A stretch of 5,291 nt of DNA from Bacillota bacterium. GTDB lineage: Bacteria > Bacillota > Dethiobacteria > DTU022. The position numbers and the translations under genes are program-made. How positions within the stretch are numbered: position 1 is the stretch's first letter; each line of letters starts with the position of its first letter. Location: the NCBI GenBank assembly GCA_012510325.1, contig JAAZIG010000016.1, positions 1 through 5,291 of the forward strand. Reading direction: 5' to 3'. The notes under the pieces were generated by a model. That model did no database searches. It saw only the letters and a list, made by a program, of their open reading frames with translations, and had not been told where the DNA came from. Positions 1-5,289 of this stretch are shown in pieces.

Positions 1-18
1 ATTACAGGAGGATCGAAA

Positions 19-327
19 ATGGCCCGGAAGAAAAAATGGATCAGACAGCTGCGCTACCTTAATCTGGCTTTCTCCTTCGGGATATCGATGATCCTCGTCC
101 TTTTGCTGGGGGTTTACGGCGGTCACTGGCTGGACCAGCGCTACGGCACCTCCCCGGCATTTCTATTGTTGGGTATATTTCTGGGAGTGGGGGCAGGATT
201 CTATAACTTATGGAGCGAATTATCTAAATTGAATGAAGTAAATAAAGAGAAAAAACTAGAAGAAAAGAAACAAAATGAAGGAATTAGTGAAAGTAGTCAA
301 TATGGGGCAGGAAATAAGGAAAAGTAG
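19..327 (+). CDS. atpZ: AtpZ/AtpQ-type small membrane protein of the ATP synthase operon
   Basis: This 102-residue protein matches the small family (ATPase_gene1 type) encoded at the head of many Firmicute atp operons. Two membrane helices are visible, at about residues 13-34 and 45-66. Between them is the family's GGHWLDQRYGTSP loop (34-46), followed by the glycine-rich stretch GIFLGVGAGF (52-61). A basic N-terminus (ARKKKW) precedes helix 1, and residues 67-102 form a charged Lys/Glu/Asn-rich tail. The ATG at 19 has a clear AGGAGG at 6-11 with seven bases of spacing. The gene ends in two successive TAG codons (325-330). It precedes atpI, with which it forms a pair; in an alkaliphilic Bacillus the two proteins have been tied to Mg2+/Ca2+ uptake and synthase function, but the role here is inferred. 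The tail is far more AT-rich than the rest of the window. The family call is firm and the molecular role is uncertain. Confidence 0.88.
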   Translation: MARKKKWIRQLRYLNLAFSFGISMILVLLLGVYGGHWLDQRYGTSPAFLLLGIFLGVGAGFYNLWSELSKLNEVNKEKKLEEKKQNEGISESSQYGAGNKEK

Positions 328-351
328 TAGAATTGTATTAAGAACAGGACA

Positions 352-368
352 ACCGGGATCTTTCCGGT
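352..368 (+). repeat. Short inverted repeat in the atpZ-atpI gap
   Basis: Bases 352-358 (ACCGGGA) can pair with 362-368 (TTCCGGT) around a three-base loop, with one G-T wobble. The core ACCGG/CCGGT is perfect. It is followed by AAAAT rather than a T run, so it does not look like an intrinsic terminator. It may be a minor RNA structure or processing site between the two accessory genes. The rest of the 75-base gap (328-402) is A-rich and shows no gene. Confidence 0.35.
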
Positions 369-402
369 AAAATAGAGAAGGGAAAGCAGAACTGAGGAAG
401 AG

Positions 403-786
403 ATGGTGGGCAGCAGCAATAACAGTATGGATATTACAGAGAAGATCATGCTCATTCTGGGAGCAGGAATCGTCATCGTGGCTCTCGCTCTTAGCTATTG
501 GCTCTATGCCCTCGGCGTGGCTCTGGCCGCTTTCGTGGCCTGGCTGCTGTACCGCTGGCAGATGAGCGCGGTGAGCGACAGCGCCGGGGTTTCCCCCCGC
601 AAAGCCACCGCCAGGCTGCTGACCCGCTCAGTGATCAGGATGCTGATCCTCTTTACCCTTTTGGGACTGTCCATCTTGGGGGGAGAGGTTTTTCTTTTCG
701 GCGTTTTGACGGGACTCCTTCTTCAGGTATTTACTTATATGGGTCGGGCATTTTTTATTATTTTAAGGAAAGGAGGAACAGCTTAA
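403..786 (+). CDS. atpI: ATP synthase accessory protein I (AtpI)
   Basis: This 127-residue hydrophobic protein lies directly upstream of the a-subunit gene, the conserved place for atpI. Four membrane helices can be drawn, at about residues 15-31, 33-51, 76-93 and 95-119. A polar loop (52-75) with several Arg/Lys residues joins helices 2 and 3. The RLLTRSVIRM stretch (71-80) entering helix 3 is typical of the family. In studied bacteria AtpI is a non-essential membrane factor that helps assemble or stabilise the c-ring, and with AtpZ it has been linked to divalent cation transport. I infer the same general role here. The ATG at 403 follows GAGGAAG (394-400) closely. A second in-frame ATG at 427 has no ribosome binding site, so 403 is preferred. 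The TAA stop at 784-786 directly abuts the atpB start. Sequence identity is weak across this family, so position carries part of the call. Confidence 0.87.
   Translation: MVGSSNNSMDITEKIMLILGAGIVIVALALSYWLYALGVALAAFVAWLLYRWQMSAVSDSAGVSPRKATARLLTRSVIRMLILFTLLGLSILGGEVFLFGVLTGLLLQVFTYMGRAFFIILRKGGTA
771..776 (+). promoter_or_regulatory. Ribosome binding site for atpB, inside the atpI 3' end
   Basis: A perfect AGGAGG within the last codons of atpI lies ten bases before the TTG at 787. No in-frame ATG or GTG lies close downstream, because the ATG at 821 is out of frame. The site therefore decides the TTG start. Its position inside atpI implies that translation of the two genes is coupled. Confidence 0.8.
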
Positions 787-1470
787 TTGGGATTTGAAGC
801 TTTGCAGGGGGTATTAGCGCATGTTCAGCCGTCGGTTGTGTTCTACCTGGGCTCGATTCCGGTAACTTCCACCGTGGTCAACACCTGGGTGGTCATGGCC
901 ATCCTTCTGCCCCTGGCTTATCTTATTGGCCGGAACTTGAGCGTCGTTCCCCGGGGGGGGCAGCATCTCCTGGAGATGTTGGCCGATTTTTTTGGCGAAA
1001 TCCTCGAGGACAATATGGGGAAAGAAGGAATGAAGTATCTTCCACTGGTGGGCACTCTCTTTGTTTTTATCCTGTTTTTGAACCTGTCCTGGTTTATTCC
1101 GGATATGAGGCCGCCGACAACCGATCTTTCCACTACAGTGGGCTTTGCCGTCGTGACAATTCTTTTGGTTGAATTCATCGGGATCAAGAAGCAGGGGCTC
1201 TGGGGCTATATCAAGCATTTCTTTCAGCCGAGTCCGCTGCTCTTTCCCCTAAATCTTATCGAAGAGCTGGTTAAGCCGGTATCCCTCTCTCTCCGTTTAT
1301 TTGCCAACATGTTTGGTGAAAAGACGGTGGTTGCGGTGCTGTTTTTGATGATCCCCCTGATTGTGCCTGTCCCGGTACAGCTATTGGGGGTAATCATGGG
1401 CCTCATTCAAGCCCTGGTCTTTTCGTTGTTGACGGCGATATATATATCCAGCCTTGTCCAGGGACATTAA
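787..1470 (+). CDS. atpB: ATP synthase Fo subunit a
   Basis: Subunit a forms the two ion half-channels beside the c-ring in the membrane. The 227-residue protein carries the family hallmark in its fourth long helix, SLSLRLFANMFGE (166-178). R170 there is the essential arginine (E. coli aR210) that faces the c-subunit carboxylate. The last helix has Q208 in GLIQALVFSLLTAIYIS (205-221), matching E. coli Q252. Earlier parts are also typical: the GGQHLLEMLADFF segment (57-69), the NLSWFIPDMRPPTTDL loop (99-114) and the PLNLIEELVKP segment (155-164). The acidic residue after R170 is E178, eight positions on rather than nine as in E. coli, a spacing I treat as family variation. G201 sits where E. 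coli has H245. The TTG start directly follows the atpI stop. A run of eight G residues lies in codons 56-58. The length is a little shorter than E. coli subunit a (271) but normal for Gram-positive and related types. Confidence 0.97.
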   Translation: MGFEALQGVLAHVQPSVVFYLGSIPVTSTVVNTWVVMAILLPLAYLIGRNLSVVPRGGQHLLEMLADFFGEILEDNMGKEGMKYLPLVGTLFVFILFLNLSWFIPDMRPPTTDLSTTVGFAVVTILLVEFIGIKKQGLWGYIKHFFQPSPLLFPLNLIEELVKPVSLSLRLFANMFGEKTVVAVLFLMIPLIVPVPVQLLGVIMGLIQALVFSLLTAIYISSLVQGH

Positions 1471-1481
1471 AAAAAAGTTTT

Positions 1482-1488
1482 AGGAGGT
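1482..1488 (+). promoter_or_regulatory. Strong ribosome binding site and A/T-rich leader of atpE
   Basis: AGGAGGT is one of the best Shine-Dalgarno matches in the window. The bases before it, 1469-1481, are A8 followed by GTTTT, so the upstream RNA should be unstructured. The spacing is four bases to the ATG at 1493 and seven to the in-frame ATG at 1496, so initiation at 1496 is at least as likely. A strong site fits the need for many c subunits per complex. Confidence 0.75.
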
Positions 1489-1492
1489 AGGT

Positions 1493-1723
1493 ATGATGTC
1501 AGGATTGGCTTATTTGGGGGCGGCTTTGGCCGTGGCACTGGCTGCTTTTGGCTCTGCTATTGGTCAGGGAATGGCTTCGGGAGCAGCTATGGAAGGCATC
1601 GCCAGACAGCCTGAGGCTGCCGGTGATATCCGAACCACCCTGATTTTGGCTCTGGCCTTTATTGAAGCGTTGACCCTCTTCTCCTTTGTGATCGCAATCC
1701 TTCTATGGACTAAAATTGGTTAA
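1493..1723 (+). CDS. atpE: ATP synthase Fo subunit c (ring proteolipid)
   Basis: This 76-residue two-helix hairpin forms the rotating c-ring that carries ions across the membrane. Helix 1 spans about residues 4-28, the polar loop carries the hallmark ARQPEA (37-42) that contacts gamma and epsilon, and helix 2 spans about 48-72. The ion-carrying carboxylate is E58 in AFIEALTLFSF. Q25 lies in GQG, 33 residues earlier, the same offset as Q32/E65 of the Na+ ring of Ilyobacter tartaricus. The positions matching its S66 and T67 are A59 and L60, and its V63 is F56, so the full Na+ ligand set is missing and H+ coupling is predicted. The helix 1 packing motif reads A18-G20-A22-G24. The start could be 1493 or 1496 (75 residues); ribosome binding site spacing slightly favours 1496. 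The gene lies 22 bases after atpB and is followed by a strong stem-loop. Confidence 0.97.
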   Translation: MMSGLAYLGAALAVALAAFGSAIGQGMASGAAMEGIARQPEAAGDIRTTLILALAFIEALTLFSFVIAILLWTKIG

Positions 1724-1730
1724 GTTGCGC

Positions 1731-1764
1731 GGGCGGATAAATCCGCTTTCTTATTTATCCGCCC
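1731..1764 (+). repeat. Perfect 12-bp stem-loop between atpE and atpF
   Basis: GGGCGGATAAAT (1731-1742) is the exact reverse complement of ATTTATCCGCCC (1753-1764), with a ten-base loop. It starts seven bases after the atpE stop and ends 30 bases before atpF. No T run follows (the next bases are CGATCTC), so it is not a standard intrinsic terminator and the operon clearly continues. The likely role is to protect or define a 3' end of atpE-containing mRNA, or to pause polymerase, setting c-subunit output above that of b. A competing smaller hairpin is possible: GCGGA (1733-1737) with TCCGC (1742-1746) around TAAA. The structure is seen in the sequence; the function is inferred. Confidence 0.75.
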
Positions 1765-1780
1765 CGATCTCAAAATAATC

Positions 1781-1790
1781 AAGGGGGTGA
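1781..1790 (+). promoter_or_regulatory. Ribosome binding site that sets the GTG start of atpF
   Basis: AAGGGGGTGA differs by one base from the ideal AAGGAGGTGA. Its core GGGGG (1783-1787) lies seven bases before the GTG at 1795. The alternative in-frame ATG at 1804 would be 16 bases away, which is too far. GTG at 1795 is therefore preferred. Confidence 0.75.
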
Positions 1791-1794
1791 CGTA

Positions 1795-2301
1795 GTGGCA
1801 GCCATGTTGGAGGCTTTGAGTTTTAATTTCTGGACCTTTTTATTCCAGGCCGTCAATGTTAGCATTGTCCTGGGATTGCTATATCTGATCCTCTGGAAGC
1901 CGCTGGCCCAGAGTTTTGCCGACAGGGAAGTGGCGATCGGGGGAGATCTGAAAAAAGCCGCTTCGGCCAAGGAAGAGGCGGAAAAGATCTTATCCGACTA
2001 CCAGCATAAAATAAGTGAAGCCCACCAGGAAGCTCAGGCTATTCTGGAAAAGACCACCAAAATGGCCGATACCACCCGCGCGGAGATAGTCGCCCAAGCC
2101 CGGGAAGAAGCCGGGCGGGTTATGGAGCAGGCCCGGATGGAGATTGAGCGAGAGAAAAGGGTGGCCCTGGTGGAGATTCGCCGTCAGGCGGCAGACCTTG
2201 TGGTGGCAACGGCAAGCAAGGTCATGGCCCGCGCCCTTACCCCTAATGACCAGGAGCATCTGGTTAAAGAGGCTCTGTCGGAGGTGGAAAGGTTACAGTG
2301 A
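1795..2301 (+). CDS. atpF: ATP synthase Fo subunit b (peripheral stalk)
   Basis: Subunit b anchors the peripheral stalk in the membrane and ties it to delta and the F1 head. The 168-residue protein has the classic layout. A short N-terminal segment is followed by one membrane helix at about residues 13-33, within FNFWTFLFQAVNVSIVLGLL. The helix ends in the conserved LWKPL turn (33-37). A long charged coiled coil rich in Ala, Glu, Lys and Arg runs from about 40 to 145, with A-x-x-A-x-x patterns. The C-terminal segment ASKVMARALTPNDQEHLVKE (140-159) is the delta-binding region in relatives. The length is near the usual 156-175. Translation starts with GTG under a strong ribosome binding site. 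The TGA stop overlaps the atpH start in the four-base GTGA at 2298-2301, so translation is probably coupled. A single b gene is present in the window, as expected for a homodimeric stalk; no b' copy is seen. Confidence 0.96.
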   Translation: MAAMLEALSFNFWTFLFQAVNVSIVLGLLYLILWKPLAQSFADREVAIGGDLKKAASAKEEAEKILSDYQHKISEAHQEAQAILEKTTKMADTTRAEIVAQAREEAGRVMEQARMEIEREKRVALVEIRRQAADLVVATASKVMARALTPNDQEHLVKEALSEVERLQ

Positions 2302-2801
2302 GTGAAGACAGGGTAGCCCGGGTCTATGCGGAAGCCCTTTTTTCCGAAGCGCGGAAGATGGGGCAGGCCGAAGAGCTGGGAGAAAAGTTGCTTTTCTTAC
2401 AGAAACGGATGGAGGAAGATGCCGAGCTCCAAAAAGTGCTCCGGCACGAGCTCATCTCTCCTCAGGATAAAGAGAAGGCTTTGCAATCTCTTCTTCCCCG
2501 GCTGCTGAGCAGAGAAAAAGATGACTTTATTACGGCCATTGTTCCGGAATATCAGCGCCTGCTGGATCAGGAGAAAGATGTTGAGCCCATCGAGGTGACC
2601 CTGGCTTCTGCGCTTACCCCCGCCCTTGAAGCGGAGCTGAAAAAAAGGCTGGCTCAGGTTGTGGGGAAGGGTGTCCGGCTGGAGACGAAAGTCGATCCGG
2701 AAATTCTGGGGGGAATGGTGCTGCGCTGGGAAGACCGGGTCATCGATGCCAGTGTCAAGAAAAAACTGGAGCTCATAGGCGACCACTTAAAGACAGTTTA
2801 A
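2298..2801 (+). CDS. atpH: ATP synthase F1 subunit delta
   Basis: Delta sits on top of the F1 head, binding the alpha N-termini, and joins it to the b dimer. The 167-residue protein has the family N-terminal helix VARVYAEALFSEA (6-18), the helical bundle with ISPQDKEKALQSLLPRLL (53-70), and the C-terminal signature DPEILGGMVLRWEDRVID (133-150) followed by ASVKKKLELI (151-160). The length is normal (E. coli 177). The GTG start at 2298 overlaps the atpF stop. GGAGG at 2280-2284 is 13 bases away and a weaker AAAGG at 2288-2292 is five away, so initiation probably relies on ribosomes arriving from atpF. The family call is secure. The start is supported by the match of the N-terminal helix to the family. 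Confidence 0.96.
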   Translation: MSEDRVARVYAEALFSEARKMGQAEELGEKLLFLQKRMEEDAELQKVLRHELISPQDKEKALQSLLPRLLSREKDDFITAIVPEYQRLLDQEKDVEPIEVTLASALTPALEAELKKRLAQVVGKGVRLETKVDPEILGGMVLRWEDRVIDASVKKKLELIGDHLKTV

Positions 2802-2825
2802 CCGGCGCTATGGTTGAGCTGATGT

Positions 2826-2835
2826 AAAGGGGTGA
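2826..2835 (+). promoter_or_regulatory. Ribosome binding site that sets the TTG start of atpA
   Basis: AAAGGGGTGA, continuing as TC, resembles the extended anti-16S match AAAGGAGGTGATC with one base missing. It lies seven bases before the TTG at 2843, with GGGG ten bases away. The next in-frame ATG (2879) has no such site and would remove the family's N-terminal IEEITGVLMKQIE region. TTG at 2843 is chosen. Confidence 0.75.
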
Positions 2836-2842
2836 TCGAGGT

Positions 2843-4369
2843 TTGGATAGCAAGATCGAAGAGATAACCGGCGTCTTGATGAAACAGATTGAACGCTATG
2901 AGCTGGAGTTAGAGATAGAGAGCAAGGGTGTGGTCACCTATGTCGGTGACGGCATCGCCCGGGTCCAGCTTGAGCATGTTATGTCCGGCGAGCTCCTCGA
3001 GTTTCCCGGAGGGGTTTACGGCATGGCCTTAAACTTGGAAGCAGATAGTGTGGGAGCGGTAATTTTAGGTCCATACCTGCATATCAAGGAAGGGGACGAG
3101 GTAAAACGAACCTCCCGGATCATGGAGGTGCCCGGAGGGGAGGCCCTCATCGGGAGGGTGGTCAGCCCCGTTGGAGAACCCCTTGACGGTAAGGGACCGA
3201 TCAACACTGATACATTCAGACCGGCCGAGTTTGCGGCTCCGGGTGTGATCCAGCGCCAGCCGGTCAACGTTCCGTTGCAGACCGGAATCAAGGCTATCGA
3301 TACCATGATTCCCATCGGCCGGGGGCAGCGGGAGCTCATTATCGGGGACCGCCAGACCGGGAAAACCGCCATTGCGGTGGATACGATCATCAACCAGAAG
3401 GGGCAGGATGTGCTCTGTATTTACGTGGCCATCGGACAGAAGGCCTCGACTGTGGCTGCCGTTATTCAGAAACTGGAAGAAAACGGGGCCATGGAGTACA
3501 CTACTGTAGTGACAGCCAATGCCGGTGAAGCGGCACCGCTTCTCTATATGGCGCCCTATGCGGGTTGTGCCATGGGCGAGTATTTCATGTATGAGCAGAA
3601 CCGGGATGTGCTCCTCATCTACGACGATCTCTCGAAGCACGCCGTTGCGTACCGGGAACTATCCCTTCTCCTGAGAAGGCCGCCCGGACGGGAAGCTTAC
3701 CCGGGCGATATTTTCTACCTGCACTCGCGCTTGCTGGAGAGGGCGGTCTGCCTGCATGAATCCTACGGCGGCGGCTCGCTGACGGCCCTGCCGATTATTG
3801 AAACCCAGGCCGGCGACGTCTCCGCCTATATCCCGACCAACGTAATCTCCATTACCGACGGTCAGATCTATTTGGAATCGGATCTGTTCAACGCCGGGCA
3901 GCGTCCGGCGATCAACGTGGGGCTGTCGGTATCACGGGTCGGCGGCTCGGCCCAGCTGACCGCGATGAAGCAGGTGGCCGGACACTTGCGCCTCGATCTG
4001 GCGCAGTACCAGGAGCTGGCTGCATTTGCCCAATTTGGGACGGATCTGGATCGGGCCACTCAGGCCCGCTTGACCCAGGGTGAGCGGATGATGGAGCTTT
4101 TAAAGCAGGTTCAGTATGAGCCGATGCCCGTTGAGGAGCAGATCGCGGTGGTCTATGCCGGAGTGAACCGGTATCTGGACGATCTGCCCGTAGATAAAGT
4201 CAAGGATTTTGAACAGGAGTACCTCCGCTTTTTACACAGCAGCTATCCCCAAATTCTCAAGGAGATTCGGGAAGAGAAAGCTTTGGACGAAGCGTTGGAA
4301 GAGGAGCTCAAGAAGAGCATCCTCGAATTCAAGGAGAGGTTTGCTCCAGCCGAAGAGCTCTCTTCTTGA
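2843..4369 (+). CDS. atpA: ATP synthase F1 subunit alpha
   Basis: Alpha alternates with beta in the F1 hexamer and carries the non-catalytic nucleotide sites in the cytoplasmic head. The 508-residue protein is full length. An N-terminal beta-barrel domain (about 27-93) includes GVVTYVGDGIARV (29-41). The nucleotide-binding domain has Walker A GDRQTGKT (168-175) with K174, and a Walker B strand LLIYDD (257-262). The conserved RRPPGREAYPGDIFYLHSRL block spans 278-297. The alpha/beta signature PAINVGLSVS (355-364) is followed by R365, the arginine finger that completes the neighbouring beta catalytic site. The C-terminal helical domain begins near LRLDLAQYQELAAFAQFGTD (382-401). No key residue is missing. 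The start is TTG, set by the ribosome binding site and by the family N-terminus. It lies 41 bases after atpH and 52 before atpG. Confidence 0.99.
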   Translation: MDSKIEEITGVLMKQIERYELELEIESKGVVTYVGDGIARVQLEHVMSGELLEFPGGVYGMALNLEADSVGAVILGPYLHIKEGDEVKRTSRIMEVPGGEALIGRVVSPVGEPLDGKGPINTDTFRPAEFAAPGVIQRQPVNVPLQTGIKAIDTMIPIGRGQRELIIGDRQTGKTAIAVDTIINQKGQDVLCIYVAIGQKASTVAAVIQKLEENGAMEYTTVVTANAGEAAPLLYMAPYAGCAMGEYFMYEQNRDVLLIYDDLSKHAVAYRELSLLLRRPPGREAYPGDIFYLHSRLLERAVCLHESYGGGSLTALPIIETQAGDVSAYIPTNVISITDGQIYLESDLFNAGQRPAINVGLSVSRVGGSAQLTAMKQVAGHLRLDLAQYQELAAFAQFGTDLDRATQARLTQGERMMELLKQVQYEPMPVEEQIAVVYAGVNRYLDDLPVDKVKDFEQEYLRFLHSSYPQILKEIREEKALDEALEEELKKSILEFKERFAPAEELSS

Positions 4370-4416
4370 AGGCGGTGTGCTCAAGGAATCTTTGTAGCGT
4401 AAGATAAAGGCGGTGT
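4369..4416 (+). repeat. Direct repeat AAGGCGGTGT in the atpA-atpG gap
   Basis: The ten bases AAGGCGGTGT occur at 4369-4378, starting on the last base of the atpA stop, and again at 4407-4416, where they form the atpG ribosome binding site. The copies are 38 bases apart. The upstream copy lies in the loop of a possible weak hairpin, 4363-4369 with 4381-4387 (one G-T pair). It is followed by AAGGAATCTTTG, resembling a second start region, but the TTG there (4392) is followed at once by TAG. A partial duplication of the initiation region, or chance, are both possible. Confidence 0.55.
4406..4415 (+). promoter_or_regulatory. Ribosome binding site that sets the TTG start of atpG
   Basis: AAAGGCGGTG differs by one base from AAAGGAGGTG. 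Its core GGCGG (4409-4413) lies eight bases before the TTG at 4422. That start restores the conserved gamma N-terminus PNIRDIKRRI, and no in-frame ATG lies near the site. Confidence 0.75.
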
Positions 4417-4421
4417 AATCC

Positions 4422-5282
4422 TTGCCCAATATTAGGGATATCAAGCGGCGTATCCAGGCCATCCACAATATTCAGCATGTGACCGGGGCGATGAAGATGG
4501 TTGCCGCGTCGAAGCTGCGCCGGGCACAAAGCCAGGTATGGGCGGCGCGCCCTTATGCTTACAAGATCGCCGAGGTGGTCGGCCGCCTCGCTCTCGCGCC
4601 TCAAGCTCGCGAGATTTCCCTCGTCGCCCCCCGGGAGGTCAGCCGGGTCGGCTACGTCCTGATTACCGGGGACCGGGGGCTTTGCGGGGCCTATAACGCC
4701 AATCTGATCAATCTGGCTGCGGAATCGCTTAACCGGGAGGAACGTCCCGCCGCCCTGGTACCGGTGGGCGGCAAGGGAGCGCGCTACTTTTTGAAAAGGC
4801 CCGTCGAGGTCTTGAAACATTATGAAGAGATCGGAGATGATCTCGACCTGGCCCAGGCCCGGAATCTGGCCCGGCAGCTGATGGACTACTATCTGGAACA
4901 GGAGCTCGACGAAGTGCACCTGATCTATGCCCGTTTTCATACCGCTCTTCGCCATGAGCTCATGGTGGAAAGATTTTTACCGGTGGTCACACCCACGCTA
5001 AAAGCAGGCGAAGAGATCGACTATATCTATGAGCCGGAGCCGAAGAGCATGCTGGAGGCGATCTTGCCCCGCTACTGTGAAATGCGGGTTTTCCAGGCTC
5101 TTCTCGAATCGAAGGCCAGCGAGCACAGCGCCAGGATGGTAGCCATGGAGAGCGCCACGAGCAATGCCGGCGACGTGATTGATCGGCTCACTCTGAGCTT
5201 CAACAAGGCTCGCCAGGCGGCCATCACCACGGAGATTGTGGAGATCGCGACCGGTGCGGAAGCTTTAACGGCCCGCAGTTAA
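4422..5282 (+). CDS. atpG: ATP synthase F1 subunit gamma (central shaft)
   Basis: Gamma is the rotating shaft that links the c-ring to the alpha3beta3 head. The 286-residue protein has both coiled-coil ends that define the family. The N-terminal helix reads IRDIKRRIQAIHNIQHVTGA (4-23), then MKMVAASKLRRAQ (24-36). The C-terminal helix includes RMVAMESATSNAGDVIDRL (238-256) and the gamma signature ITTEIVEIATGAEAL (268-282). The central Rossmann-like domain opens with ITGDRGLCGAYN (81-92), a highly conserved block. There is no sign of the extra regulatory cysteine loop of chloroplast gamma. The length equals the usual 285-290. The start is TTG, chosen because it gives the conserved PNIRDI N-terminus after a good ribosome binding site. 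The gene ends in TAA, whose last two bases begin the next ribosome binding site. Confidence 0.98.
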   Translation: MPNIRDIKRRIQAIHNIQHVTGAMKMVAASKLRRAQSQVWAARPYAYKIAEVVGRLALAPQAREISLVAPREVSRVGYVLITGDRGLCGAYNANLINLAAESLNREERPAALVPVGGKGARYFLKRPVEVLKHYEEIGDDLDLAQARNLARQLMDYYLEQELDEVHLIYARFHTALRHELMVERFLPVVTPTLKAGEEIDYIYEPEPKSMLEAILPRYCEMRVFQALLESKASEHSARMVAMESATSNAGDVIDRLTLSFNKARQAAITTEIVEIATGAEALTARS

Positions 5283-5289
5283 AGGAGGG
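5281..5289 (+). promoter_or_regulatory. Ribosome binding site of the next gene, cut by the window end
   Basis: AAAGGAGGG overlaps the atpG TAA stop and is a near-perfect Shine-Dalgarno sequence. Its start codon would lie just beyond base 5291. The standard operon order predicts atpD (beta subunit), but no coding sequence of it is present here. Confidence 0.7.

Noticed and set aside
498..797. Plus-strand open frame of 99 codons overlapping atpI and the atpB start
   Set aside because: It is out of frame with atpI, very Arg/Gly/Pro-rich as shadow frames in GC-rich DNA are, and has no ribosome binding site.
1437..1448. TATATATAT stretch as a promoter -10 for atpE
   Set aside because: It codes for the conserved final helix of subunit a (AIYIS), and no convincing -35 box lies at the right distance.
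1731..1764. Intrinsic terminator after atpE
   Set aside because: The stem is strong but no T run follows, and the operon continues into atpF with normal spacing.
3065..3640. Minus-strand open frame of 191 codons opposite atpA
   Set aside because: It is fully antisense to the conserved alpha nucleotide-binding domain, with no recognisable product; it is a shadow frame.
4352..4365. Small inverted repeat GAAGAG/CTCTTC at the end of atpA
   Set aside because: It has only a two-base loop and lies in Glu/Ser codons at the alpha C-terminus; it is too weak to call a regulatory structure.
4329..4955. Long minus-strand open frame of 208 codons opposite atpA/atpG
   Set aside because: It lies opposite two certain genes, resembles no family I recognise, and arises from the codon bias of the + strand genes.
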